A stretch of DNA of 64,000 nt from NCBI GenBank assembly GCA_963829485.1, contig CAWHIK010000008.1, positions 1 through 64,000 on the forward strand, in the 5' to 3' direction. The stretch is from JBGPQJ01 sp963829485. Its GTDB lineage: Bacteria; Chloroflexota; Anaerolineae; Anaerolineales; Villigracilaceae. The notes beneath the pieces were generated by a model. It saw nothing but the letters and a program-made list of their open reading frames with translations. It ran no database searches and was not told the DNA's origin. Below are positions 1-10,053 of the stretch, piece after piece (position 1 is the first letter of the stretch; every line of letters begins with the position of its first letter). Made by a program: the position numbers and the translations under genes.

Positions 1-1222
1 CTGCCCTCGAGACCGATGAGATGATGACAAGTTTGATCAAGATGAATCTTCGAAGGATTGCTCGTCGTTCCGGGAAGCTTTGCGAGGTTGGTCGGTCCCC
101 TCGCAGAATATGGTCTATGCGGATACTCAGGGGAACATCGGATATTCCCTGCCCGGAAAACTGCCAATTCGTGTAAAAGGCGACGGCCGGCTTCCGGTTC
201 CTGGCTGGACAGGTGAATACGAATGGGAAGGGTATGTCCCCTTTGAAGAGTTGCCGCACCTGAACAACCCGCCTCAAGGTTTTATCGCTACCGCCAATAA
301 CCGTGTGGTGGGCGACGACTATCCTCATTGGATCGGTTACGACTGCTGCTGCGGGAATCGGGCGGAACGGATCGTCGAATTGATAAACAGGCAACCCAGG
401 ATCAACGTAGGATATATCCGTTCCATGCAGATGGACCAGGTTTCGAAGTCGGCGCAAAGAATTGCGCGGGTATTTGATACTCTGCAATCGGAGGATCCTG
501 CCCTCAAACCCGTCATCATGTTGATGCGCGAGTGGGACGGGTCGCTTGCGCCGGACAGCTCGCAGGCTGCCGTATACGAGGTATTCACGATCAAGCTCCT
601 GTCAAACCTTCTCTCAGAGAAGCTGGGCGATCTGGCAGTACGCTACGCAGGCAGGGGTGCTGTGCCCGTCCTTCAGGAGACCAGCCTGCACGGGGAACGT
701 TCGAGGGAGTGGCTGGAATCCATTTTGTCTAACCCGAATTCCCACTGGTTTGATTGTGGCGATGGCAGGAGCCGCGATGACCAGATTCTTTTTGCGCTTA
801 GGGAGAGTGTGGAGTTTCTCAAAACCAAATGTGGACCTGATATCCAAACCTGGCAATGGGGCAAGCTCCACAAGATCACGTTCGGTCACAACCTGGGCAG
901 TGTCAAGCCGCTGGACAAGTTCTTCAACCGGGGACCATTTCCTCTCGGCGGGGATTTCGACACCATCTGGGCTGCCGGCGCGACGCGTTACGATTTGAGC
1001 CATGACCTGATCGTGGGACCACCCTTCCGCTTTATCGCTGACCTGCAGGATTGGAACCGATCACTGGGCATGCTGGTGCCGGGACAAAGCGGCCACCCGA
1101 TGAGTCCTCACTATGCGGATAATATCCAGGGGTGGTTGAAAGGGGAGTACCATCCTATGCCTTTTGACCGGGAGGCGGTGCTCAAGGAAGCGGATGCTAC
1201 ACTGGTCTTAGAACCCGCATAA
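1..1222 (+). CDS. Penicillin acylase family protein, left-arm copy, 5'-truncated by the window edge
   Basis: This is the C-terminal half of an Ntn-hydrolase of the penicillin amidase family, a family that hydrolyses amide bonds of beta-lactams, acyl-homoserine lactones or other N-acyl compounds. The nucleophile Ser region lies outside the window. Visible family features include the WSVPSQN and GNIGY segments and the C-terminal FGHNLGSVKPLDKFFNRG block. It matches the minus-strand copy ending at 10054. Up to about position 1160 it shows many synonymous and conservative changes; after that the two are almost identical. One base appears missing near position 50 relative to the partner copy. The stop codon is TAA at 1220-1222. 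The substrate cannot be told from sequence. Confidence 0.85.
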
Positions 1223-1405
1223 ATGACTTTGCACAATAAGCAAATATTATTCCCCTTTCTTTGAGAAAGTGACATGGTAAAGGGGGTATATTCAAATTAC
1301 CTTTTGACAAATCAAGATCCTGGAATTGCCAATTAATTCGAATTATTGTTCAGGGAATTATGATAACATTGATGGGAATTTTCTTTTACTGGATTACATT
1401 TTTGC

Positions 1406-4167
1406 ATGAAAACCAAAACCCGTAAAAAAGACCCATCAGATATCCTGCTGCAGACAAAGTTGCACCGGCCGCGTCCCACACGCCACCTGGTCCAACGCCA
1501 GCGGTTGTTGGAGCGGCTCGATCAAGGGAAAGATCACCCGCTGATCCTGGTGTGTGCCCCTGCTGGTTATGGAAAGACCACTCTCGTCAGCTCGTGGATC
1601 GAGACTATGCAGCCGGCGGAAAGGCAGCGATCAGTCTCCATGCCTGCAGCCTGGCTGTCGCTGGATAATCATGACAGCGATGTCATGATTTTTTTGCAAT
1701 ACCTCATTGGTGCCTTGCGCACAATCTTTAAGGGTGCTTGCCCCAATACTCTCGACCTCATCCTTTCAACGCAACAGCCATCATTGAAAGAGATTTCGAT
1801 ATCCTTAGTCAACGAAATCAATCAGCTCCTGTAGTCCTTTACCCTGGTCCTGGAGGATTATCAAACTATCCAGGGGCAGGTTGTCCACGATCTGCTCGAT
1901 GACTTGCTGCAACATACTTCCCCTATTTTTCACCTGGTGTTGATCTCACGCTCCGATCCGCCCTTATCGGTCGCCAGACTGCGGGCGAATGGGATGCTCA
2001 CCGAAATTCGCAGCCGGGACTTGCGTTTCTTAAAAGAGGAGGCGACCGCCTATTTAAACGATACTCTGGATATAACGCTCAGAGATTCCGTTATAGCGCA
2101 ACTGGAAGAGCGTCTGGAGGGTTGGATTGCCGGGCTGCGCCTGGCAGTGCTTTCACTGCGTTCAGCAGACGAAGCCAATGCCGTACTCACAACATGGCAG
2201 GACTGATACCAACATAACGGATTACCTGGCGGATGAGGTACTCGCACGCCAGCTGCCTGCCATCCAGACTTTTTTGCTCAAGACATCCATCCTGGATCGT
2301 TTCAGTGTTTCACTCAGTGAAGCTATCATCGGGGAAATTGACCCTGCCTGGAATTGCGCGCCTGCCTGGAATGGATGGAACGGTTGGAACTGTTCATCAT
2401 CCCTCTGGATAACCGCGGCAATGGTACCGTTACCATCCAGCTATTCCAGGAATTGCTGAATCAGAGATTAATCGCTCAGTCGAGGCCAGCCAGGTGAAGG
2501 AGTTGCATCGACGGGCTTCGGTCTGGTTTGCAAATCAGGGCATGCTCGAGGAAGCCTTCCACCACGCCCGGGAAGCAGGTGACTCGATCTGGTTGCCCGG
2601 CAGATAGGGAGGGATGCGAGAGGTGCTCAATATCGAGGACCGTCAGACCTTGGAGCGCTGGCTGCGCCTGCTGCCGGAAGAGATGATTCAGCGAAGTCCC
2701 GGGCTGTTGATGATCAAGGTCTGGGCGCTGGAGTTCTCATGGCGAATTGACCTGCAACACAGGTGCTCCAACAGGTGCAGGAGCTGTTGAATTCAGCTGT
2801 GAGCTGCATCGTTGCAGGCGAATGACCTTCAAATCCTGCGCGCACAAATCTTCGTGATCAGATCTCAGCAGATGTATTTCAGCAACCAGGTCTTTGCGGG
2901 GAATGGACCTTTGCCGACAGGCAATGGCGGTCCTGCCTCTTTCGTGGACATTCGTTCGCGGGTAGCCATGTTTTACCTGGGCTTGTGCATGCAGGCCAAC
3001 GGTCAGGCACAGGAAGCCGAACAGCTCCTGCTCGATGATTATAAGTCTTACGACGATAAGAACGATGCTTATGCCCTGCTTCTCCTGGAATCTTATGTTT
3101 CATCTATCTAACAACCGGCCAGCTGAGCAGACCAGACAAATGGCGCAGATACTTCTCCAGAGTGCAACCCGTAGCGGAGTGGCAATCAGGAAGAACTGGG
3201 GTGACTGGTTTCTCGGGATGGTTTGCTACCACCGCAATGAGCTGGACGCCGCTGCTCAGTATTTTTCCCAGATCGTCGAACATCGCTTTTCAGCCCAGAT
3301 AACCACCCGCGATGCAATTGCATGCCTGGCCTTGATCCATGAGATTAAAGGAAAGAGCACTGAGGCCTGGCAGATGGTGGAGTCGATCAGCCAGTTTGAT
3401 CTGGAGCAAAGAGGGAGCGAAGATCCTCGAACACGTTCTCTGCGCGCCAGGTTGATGTTTATGCAAGGGGACATGGAAGGCGCCGGCCAGTGGGCTGACT
3501 CATTCAACGATCTGCCACCGGACCAGACTCTTCTTTGGCTGGAAAACCCCCAGGTGACACGGGTGCGCATCTTGTTGGGTAGAGGTACTGATGGCGACAT
3601 CAGGTCGGCTATGCAAATTTTAGACATCCTGGGTGACATTGTCGATCGAACTCACAAAACACGCTATAAGATCGTGATTCTGGCATTGCATGCCCTGGCG
3701 TTGGATGCACAGGGGAAAACCACCAAAGCCAACACCGTGCTGAAGCAAGCATTAGACCTCGCACGGCTGGATGGCTTCATCCGGGTTTTCATCGAACTGG
3801 GTAAACCCATGCAGGCAATGCTATACCGGCTTGATGGACGAAGTCCCAACAATTATTATATTCAAGGATTGCTGGCAGCCTTCACGGCGGAGAAACCCAA
3901 AGAAGAGCGATGGCAATATTCATCTGAATGCTGTCACAAGAAAACCACCTAACCAACCTGTAATAGCCGAACCGTTGACCACTCGTGAGATGGATGTCTT
4001 GATGCTCTTACGAGAGCTCTAAGCAACAAAGAGATCGCAAGCCAACTTTATCTGTCCCCCGCGACTGTAAAACGCCACACGGTAACCTGTACGGCAAGCT
4101 GGGTGTCCATTCGCGCAGGGAAGCGGTCGCTGCAGCGACTAATCTCGGAATCCTTCCACCTGGCTGA
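1406..4167 (+). pseudogene. LuxR-family ATP-dependent (MalT-like) regulator, left-arm copy with many frame breaks
   Basis: The reading frame starts MKTKTRKKDPSD and has a Walker A motif, APAGYGKTT, around residue 55. It continues through a NACHT/STAND-like ATPase and tetratricopeptide-type helical repeats to a C-terminal LuxR helix-turn-helix (EIASQLYLSPATVKRH). Intact, it would be about 920 residues, normal for the MalT/LAL class of ligand-responsive activators. It is interrupted by a stop at 1831-1833, by frame changes near 2200, 2360, 2600, 2780 and 3100, and by single-base losses in the HTH near 4020 and 4083. The right-arm copy is intact at several of these points and vice versa, so some breaks are likely read errors. 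The 2200-2620 part is truly diverged from its partner. Confidence 0.75.
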
Positions 4168-4204
4168 CGCCACTTTTAACCTTGCTTGGTCTGAGCCTCC
4201 TACA

Positions 4205-4266
4205 CCTAATTACACCCCAATTACACCCTCGGGGTGGTTCTGCTTATCAATATCTCCTACTATACT
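4205..4266 (+). promoter_or_regulatory. Conserved upstream element with -10-like TATACT
   Basis: A GC-rich block (ACACCC, then GGGGTGGTTCTGCT) lies exactly 20 bases before TATACT at 4261-4266. The same arrangement with the same spacing recurs at 5067-5126 in front of another gene, and both recur in the right arm. It lies 65 bases before the small membrane protein start. It is probably a promoter with a shared activator site; the binding protein is unknown. Confidence 0.45.
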
Positions 4267-4330
4267 AAAATTGCTCTGGTATAAAATTCCGATATTTAAT
4301 GCCTTTCAATTTTCAAAAAGGAGAAAGAAA

Positions 4331-4726
4331 ATGAGACAACAGAATAATTCAGGTTGTTTGACAGGATTTGTCGCTGGATTCTCCCGGTTTTTCCTCATCT
4401 TTGCATGGCTGGCGCGGCCGATTGCTTTTGAACGTGTCTTCGGCGGCTCGTGGATCCTCCCCTGCCTCGGGATCATGATCCTGCCTTTCACGACATTAAT
4501 GTATGTGTTTCTAGTGACCAATGGCGTAGGCACGATCGGTGGTATCTCTGGCATCGTCTGGCTGTGGATAGGGTTGGCATTAGTCGTCGATTTCGCCACC
4601 ATAGGCGCTGCCGGTGCTGCAAACCGCAACCAGATCCCGCAAGGTTACCCGGGCTCATTGCCGCCGGAACCTCCCATGGCTCCACCGGCTGCTCCCACCA
4701 GCACCCCGCCCGCTCCCAAGCCTTAA
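4331..4726 (+). CDS. Small proline-tailed membrane protein, left-arm copy
   Basis: A 131-residue protein of unknown function. It starts at MRQQNNSG, chosen because AGGAG lies 7 bases upstream of ATG. It has about three hydrophobic segments: residues 10-30, 40-65 and 75-95. A cytoplasmic or extracellular tail rich in Pro and Ala ends in PPAPKP. The arm partner at 6532-6927 is almost identical (one Val to Asp change in the third hydrophobic segment, IVWL versus IDWL). It stands alone between the regulator and the next small gene, all in the same direction. No family was recognised. Confidence 0.75.
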   Translation: MRQQNNSGCLTGFVAGFSRFFLIFAWLARPIAFERVFGGSWILPCLGIMILPFTTLMYVFLVTNGVGTIGGISGIVWLWIGLALVVDFATIGAAGAANRNQIPQGYPGSLPPEPPMAPPAAPTSTPPAPKP

Positions 4727-5066
4727 TATAGCTAGGTTTGGATATAACTCCATCACAATGCCCTCATAGTTTTCCACCGTGAAACTTGGTCGAACGACAC
4801 CACAAGATTTTCCCTCTCCAGCCTCACAGACTAAGACCGTTAGGCTGGAGACCAATTAGAACGATTTCTCTAGCGCAAAACTTGGTGTTATACGCGGGAT
4901 CGCTTATCCATGGTTTATCGGAGTGGTTCGTGGCCGCCATGACGACCTTGAAGAAGTCAAGCTTAAGCTACCACCCTCAGTTTGAAAGCGCAAAGTCTCA
5001 GGTCACAGGGGAACTCTTTTTCCGCTGCTCGGCCAGCACGCCATTACAAAATATACATACTACGAC
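4727..5066 (+). other. Intergenic stretch with a conserved stem-loop
   Basis: No gene is seen. A stem-loop with 9 paired bases (CTCCAGCCT at 4816-4824 with AGGCTGGAG at 4842-4850, loop of 17) lies in the middle and is also present in the right arm at about 6411-6447. It lacks a T-tract, so it is not a typical terminator. Its role is unknown; it could be a processing site or small RNA. Confidence 0.3.
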
Positions 5067-5126
5067 TAATTACACCTCGATCGCACCCTGGGGGTGGTTC
5101 TGCTCATCCAGTTCAAATACTATGCT
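5067..5126 (+). promoter_or_regulatory. Second copy of the conserved upstream element
   Basis: The same layout as at 4205-4266: TAATTACACC, then GGGGGTGGTTCTGCT, then TATGCT at 5121-5126 exactly 20 bases after GGTTC. It sits directly before the 84-residue protein gene at 5133, so transcription could start at or close to the start codon. Confidence 0.45.
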
Positions 5127-5132
5127 GTAAAC

Positions 5133-5387
5133 ATGGCGAAAAATTATAATATTCAAGTGCCTTTCGATACACCCGTGCCTTACCGGATTCAGGTTCAAGG
5201 CCGGGTGGCTTCCAAATTGGTCCGATCGTCTACAAGGATGGATATCCGCCAGGCCGCTTCCGATACCGGGTATATCGTGTCCACATTGACGGAGGCTGCC
5301 AACCACACCGCCCTGGCAGGTGTGCTCAACGCACTCTATGAAATGCATCTGACGGTGCTGTCGGTGGAATGCCTAAAATGCGTATAA
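5133..5387 (+). CDS. Hypothetical 84-residue protein, left-arm copy
   Basis: It begins MAKNYNIQVPFDTPVPYR and ends with a well-formed segment, TALAGVLNALYEMHLTVLSVE. No known domain was recognised; the alternating hydrophobic pattern of the last 30 residues suggests a small alpha/beta fold. There is no good ribosome site upstream. Compared with the right copy it has small indels: in the middle the right copy reads LTGELPDQ where this one reads LTEAANH. It lies just upstream of the YfcC-type gene fragment in the same direction, which suggests co-transcription. Confidence 0.5.
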   Translation: MAKNYNIQVPFDTPVPYRIQVQGRVASKLVRSSTRMDIRQAASDTGYIVSTLTEAANHTALAGVLNALYEMHLTVLSVECLKCV

Positions 5388-5452
5388 TATTAACCGATTA
5401 GGCAATAAGCCTAAGAATTCAACCATTCATCCAGGCAAAAGGAGCATCTCAT

Positions 5453-5617
5453 ATGACAACAGAACAAGTCAAGAAGAAATTCAAATTCCCAACCGCTTTC
5501 ACGATCCTGGTTCTCATTACTGTGGTGGTCGCCATCCTGACCTTTGTGATACCCGCAGGACGGTATGATTACCATGAGAATGACAGCCGGTCCCGGGGTC
5601 CTATCACGCTGCGGATT
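5453..5617 (+). pseudogene. YfcC/DcuC-type carboxylate carrier, first 50 codons only, left arm
   Basis: It starts MTTEQVKKKFKFPTAFT and continues with a first membrane helix (ILVLITVVVAILTFVIPAG). This start is typical of the YfcC/AbgT-like C4-dicarboxylate carrier family, which normally has about 470 residues. The frame is broken a few codons after RYDYHEN and the sequence then runs into the fold of the inverted repeat and reads back through its own complement. CATATG at the start has a ribosome site (AAAGGAG) upstream. It cannot be functional as assembled. Confidence 0.6.
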
Positions 5618-5628
5618 TGGATCCACGG
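5609..5628. repeat. Fold-back junction of the inverted repeat
   Basis: The two arms meet inside codons for HAVDPNPQ of the YfcC-type gene. The turn is a four-base loop TTGG (5617-5620) flanked by GGAT and ATCC, a tiny natural inverted repeat. Outside it the arms pair with a few mismatches and then almost perfectly. Such a micro-hairpin at the turn is what a snap-back copying event leaves, whether in the cell or in library preparation. Confidence 0.7.
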
Positions 5629-5785
5629 CGTGATAGGACCCCGGGACCGGCTGTCCATTCTCATCGTAATCATACCGTCCTGCGGGTATCACAAAGGTCA
5701 GGATGGCGACCACCACAGTAATGAGAACCAGGATCGTGAAAGCGGTTGGGAACTTGAATTTCTTCTTGACTTGTTCTGTTGTCAT
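5618..5785 (-). pseudogene. YfcC/DcuC-type carboxylate carrier, first 56 codons, right arm
   Basis: This is the cleaner copy of the truncated carrier. It reads MTTEQVKKKFKFPTAFT, a first membrane helix, then GRYDYDENGQPVPGSYHAVDPN, a typical start for the family including the GSYH-VDPNPQ stretch. After the PQ codons the frame crosses the fold and turns into nonsense. In the native genome the rest of the gene presumably continues from here; it is missing from this window. A ribosome site AAAGGAG precedes the ATG. Confidence 0.65.
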
Positions 5786-5838
5786 ATGAGTATGCTCCTT
5801 TTGCCTGGATCTTATGGTTGAATTCTTAGGCTTATTGC

Positions 5839-6113
5839 CTAATCGGTAAATATTATAACGCTTTTTAGGTATTCCACCGACAGCACCGTCAGATGCATTT
5901 CATAGAGTGCGTTGAGCACACCTGCCAGGGCGGTCTGGTCGGGCAGCTCTCCCGTCAATGTGGACACGATAATACCCGGTATCGGAAGCGGCCTGGCGGA
6001 TATCCATGCCTTGTAGACGATCGGACCAATTTGCAAGCTACCCGGCCTTGAACCTGAATCCGGTAAGGCACGGGTGTATCGAAAGGGCACTGAATATTAT
6101 AATTTTTCGCCAT
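5839..6113 (-). CDS. Hypothetical small protein, right-arm copy, frame broken
   Basis: The counterpart of 5133-5387. It has the same start MAKNYNI at 6113, then indels change the frame. The last part reads IVSTLTGELPDQTALAGVLNALYEMHLTVLSVEYLK and ends at a TAG. The true protein is best rebuilt by combining both arms. Function unknown. It precedes the YfcC-type fragment by about 50 bases, same strand. Confidence 0.45.
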
Positions 6114-6119
6114 GTTTAC

Positions 6120-6178
6120 AGCATAGTATTTGAACCTGGATGAGCAGAACCACCCCCAGGGTGCAATCCAGTGTAACA
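6120..6178 (-). promoter_or_regulatory. Conserved upstream element, right arm, gene-proximal copy
   Basis: The reverse complement of the element at 5067-5126, with the -10-like TATGCT at 6120-6125 and the GGTTCTGCT block 20 bases upstream of it. Confidence 0.4.
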
Positions 6179-6531
6179 GATCGTAGGTATGTATATTCTT
6201 TGTAATGGGCGTGCTGGTCCGAGCAGCGGAACCTAAAGAGTTCCCCTGTGACCTGAGACTTTGCGCTTAATCAAACAGAGGTCGAGCTAAGCTTGACTTC
6301 TTCAAGGTCGTCATGGCGGTCACGAACCACTCCGATAAACCATGGATAAGCGATCCCGCGTATAACACCAAGTTTTGCGCTAGAGAAATCGTTCTGGAAT
6401 TGGTCTCCAGCCTAACGGTCTTAGTCTGTGAGGCTGGGGAGAGGGAAAATCTTGTGGTGTCGTTCGACCAAGTTTCACGGTGGAAAACTATCAGGGCATT
6501 CTGATGGAGTTATATCCAAACCGCAGCTATA

Positions 6532-6927
6532 TTAAGGCTTGGGAGCGGGCGGGGTGCTGGTGGGAGCAGCCGGCGGAGCCATGGGAGGTTCCGGCGGCAA
6601 TGAGCCCGGGTAACCTTGCGGGATCTGGTTGCGGTTTGCAGCACCGGCAGCGCCTATGGTGGCGAAATCGACGACTAATGCCAACCCTATCCACAGCCAG
6701 TCGATGCCAGAGATGCCACCGATCGTGCCTACGCCATTGGTCACTAGAAACACATACATTAATGTCGTGAAAGGCAGGATCATGATCCCGAGGCAGGGGA
6801 GGATCCACGAGCCGCCAAAGACACGTTCAAAAGCAATCGGCCGCGCTAGCCATGCAAAGATGAGGAAAAACCGCGAGAATCCAGCGACAAATCCTGTCAA
6901 ACAACCCGAATTATTCTGTTGTCTCAT
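6532..6927 (-). CDS. Small proline-tailed membrane protein, right-arm copy
   Basis: 131 residues, three hydrophobic segments and a Pro/Ala-rich tail, as in the left arm. The start MRQQNNSG at 6927 follows AGGAG with a 7-base spacer. The one residue difference from the left copy lies in the third hydrophobic segment (Asp instead of Val), which would be unusual in a membrane helix, so the left reading may be the better one there. Function unknown. Confidence 0.75.
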   Translation of the reverse strand: MRQQNNSGCLTGFVAGFSRFFLIFAWLARPIAFERVFGGSWILPCLGIMILPFTTLMYVFLVTNGVGTIGGISGIDWLWIGLALVVDFATIGAAGAANRNQIPQGYPGSLPPEPPMAPPAAPTSTPPAPKP

Positions 6928-6992
6928 TTTCTTTCTCCTTTTTGAAAATTGAAAGGCATTAAATATTGGAATTTTATACTCAGAGCAATTTT

Positions 6993-7055
6993 AGTATAGT
7001 AGGAGATATTGATAAGCAGAACCACCCCGAGGGTGTAATCGGGGTGTAATTAGGT
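6993..7055 (-). promoter_or_regulatory. Conserved upstream element, right arm, membrane-protein copy
   Basis: The reverse complement of the element at 4205-4266: TATACT at 6993-6998, GGTTCTGCT 20 bases upstream and two ATTACACC-like half sites before it. Confidence 0.4.
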
Positions 7056-7092
7056 GTAGGGAGGCTCAGACCAAGCAAGGGTAAAAGCGGCG

Positions 7093-9869
7093 TCAGCCAG
7101 GAGGAAGGATTCCGAGATTAGTCGCTGCAGCGACTGCTTCCCTGCGTGAATGGACACCCAGCTTGCCGTACAGGTTGACCGTGTGACGTTTTACAGTCGC
7201 GGGGGACAGATAGAGTTGGCTTGCGATCTCTTTGTTGCTCAGAGGCTCACGTAAGAGGATCAGAACATCCATCTCACGAGCGGTCAACGGTTCGGCGAGT
7301 ACAGGTTGGTTACGTGCTTTTCGGGACAGTCAGTCCGATGAATATTGCCATTCGCCTTCTTCTGCGGTTTCTCCGCCGTGAAAGCTGCCAGCAATCGTTG
7401 AATATAATAATTGTTGGGACTTCGTCCATCAAGTCGCTATAGCATCTCCTGCATGGGTTTACCCAGGTCGACGAAAACCCGGATGAAGCCACCAGGCCGT
7501 GCAAGGTCCAGAGCCTGCTTCAGCACGGCGTCGGCTTTGGTGGTTTTCCCCGTGCATCCAACGCCAGGGCACGCAATGCCAGAATCACGATCTTATAGCG
7601 TGTTTTGTGAGTTCGATCGACAATGTCACCAAGGATGTCTAAAATTTGCATAGCCGACCTGACGTCGCCATCAGTACCTCTACCCAACAAGATGCGCACC
7701 CGTGTCACCTGGGGGTTCTTCCAGCCAAATAAGAGTCTGGTCCGGTGGCAGATCGTTGAACGAGTTAGCCCACTGGCCGGCGCCTTCCATGTCCCCTTGC
7801 ATGAACATCAACCTGGCGCGCAGAGAACGTGTTCGAGGATCTTCGCTCCCTCTTTGCTCCAGATCAAACTGGCTGATCGACTCCACCATCTGCCAGGCCT
7901 CAGTGCTCTTTCCTTTAATCTCATGGATCAAGGCCAGGCATGCAATTGCATCGCGGTAAGTGGTTATCTGGGCTGAAAAGCGATGTTCGACAATCTGGGA
8001 AAAATACTGAGCAGCGGCGTCCAGCTCATTGCGGTGGTAGCAAACCATCCCGAGAAACCAGTCACCCCAGTTCTTCCTGATTGCCACTCCGCTACGGGTT
8101 GCACTCTGGAGAAGTATCTGCGCCATTTTTCTGGTCTGCTCAAGCTGGCCGGTATTTAGATAGATGAAACATAGAGATTCCAGGAGAAGCAGGGCATAAG
8201 CATCGTTCTTATCGTCGTAAGAACTCATAATCATCGAGCAGCAGCTGTTCGGCTTCCTGTGCCTGACCGTTGGCCTGCATGCACAAGCCCAGGTAAAACA
8301 TGGCTCCGCCGCGAACGAATGTCCACGAAAGAGGCAGGACCGCCATTGCCTGTCGGCAAAGGTCGATTCCCCGCAAGACCTGGTTGCTGAAATACATCTG
8401 CTGAGATCTGATCACGAAGATTTGTGCGCGCAGGATTTGAAGGTCATTCGCCTGCAACGATGAGCTCACAGCTGAATCCAACAGCTCCTGCACCTGTTGG
8501 AGCACCTGTGCTTGCAGGTCAATTCGCCATGAGAACTCCAGCGCCCAGACCTTGATCATCAACAGCCCGGGACTTCGCTGAATCATCTCTTCCGGCAGCA
8601 GGCGCAGCCAGCGCTCCAAGGTCTGACGGTCCTCGATATTGAGCACCTCTCGCAGCCCGGTACCTATCTGCCGGGCAGCCAGATCAAGATCGTTTGCTGC
8701 CATGGCGTGATGCAAAGCTTCATCGAGCATTCCATGATCTTCGAACCAGACTGAAGCCAGACGATGCAACTCGTTCACCTGGGCAGGCGTCGACTGAGCG
8801 AATAATCTCTGCTGCAGCAATTCCTGAAATAGCTGGTGATAACGGTACCATTCCCGACGGTTGTCCAGAGGAGTAATGAACAGTTCGGAACGTTCAATCC
8901 AATCCAGGCAGGCGCGCACATTCCAGGCGGCGTCGATTTCTCCAATGATGGCTTCACACACTGACGCGCTAAAACGATCCAGGATGGAAGACTTGAGCAA
9001 AAAAGTCTGGATGCCAGGAAGCTGGCGTGCCAGTACTTCATCCACCAGATAGTCCGTTGTGTTGGAATCGAGTCCTGCCATGTTGGTAAGTACGGCATTG
9101 GCTTCGTCTGCTGAACGCAGTGAAAGCACTGCCAGGCGCAGTCCGGCAATCCAACCCTCCAGACGCTCTTCCAGTTGCGCTATAACGGAATCGCTGAGCG
9201 TTATATCCAGAGAATCGTTTAAGTAGGCGGTTGCCTCCTCTTTAAGAAACGCAGGTCCCGGCTGCGAATTTCGGTGAGCATCCCATTCGCCCGCAGTCTG
9301 GCGACCGATAAGGGAGGATCGGAGCGTGAGATCAACACCAGGTGAAAAATAGGGGAAGTATGTTGCAGCAAGTCATCGAGCAGATCGTGGACAACCTGCC
9401 CCTGGATAGTTTGATAATCCTCCAGGACCAGGGTAAAGACTTCAGGAAGCTGATCGATTTCGTTAACTAAGGATATCGAAATCTCTTTCAATGATGGCCG
9501 TTGCGTTGAAAGGATGAGGTCGAGAGTATTGGGGCAAGCACCCTTAAAGATCGTGCGCAAGGCACCAATGAGGTATTGTAAAAAAACCATGACATCGCTG
9601 TCATGATTATCCAGCGACAGCCAGGCTGCAGGCATGGAGACTGATCGCTGCCTTTCCGCCGGCTGCATAGTCTCGATCCACGAGCTGACGAGAGTGGTCT
9701 TTCCATAACCAGCAGGGGCACACACCAGGATCAGCGGGTGATCTTTCCCTTGATCGAGCCGCTCCAACAACCGCTGGCGTTGGACCAGGTGGCGTGTGGG
9801 ACGCGGCCGGTGCAACTTTGTCTGCAGCAGGATATCTGATGGGTCTTTTTTACGGGTTTTGGTTTTCAT
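7093..9869 (-). CDS. LuxR-family ATP-dependent (MalT-like) regulator, right-arm copy with frame breaks
   Basis: A large STAND-type regulator: ATPase with Walker A APAGYGKTT (about residue 55), helical repeats, and a LuxR helix-turn-helix near the C-terminus (LSNKEIASQLYLSPATVKRH). The family binds a small ligand and ATP, oligomerises and activates transcription. Length about 925 codons. Frame changes occur near 9240 (one A fewer than the left arm in a homopolymer), 8220 (extra T), 7715 (extra C), 7555, 7450 and 7300. As the left arm is correct at several of these points, I read this as one real gene with sequencing indels. It lies downstream of penicillin acylase in the same direction with 184 bases between. 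Confidence 0.75.
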
Positions 9870-10053
9870 GCAAAAATGTAATCCAGTAAAAGAAAATTCC
9901 CATCAATGTTATCATAATTCGCTTGAACAATAATTCGAATTAATTGGCAATTCCAGGATCTTGATTTGTCAAAAGGTAATTTGAATATACCCCCTTTACC
10001 ATGTCACTTTCTCAAAGAAAGGGGAATAATATTTGCTTATCGTGCAAAGTCAT

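Noticed and set aside
4816..4850. A tRNA or riboswitch in the gap before the 84-residue gene
   Set aside because: Only one simple stem is present; no T-loop, anticodon arm or known aptamer core is visible.
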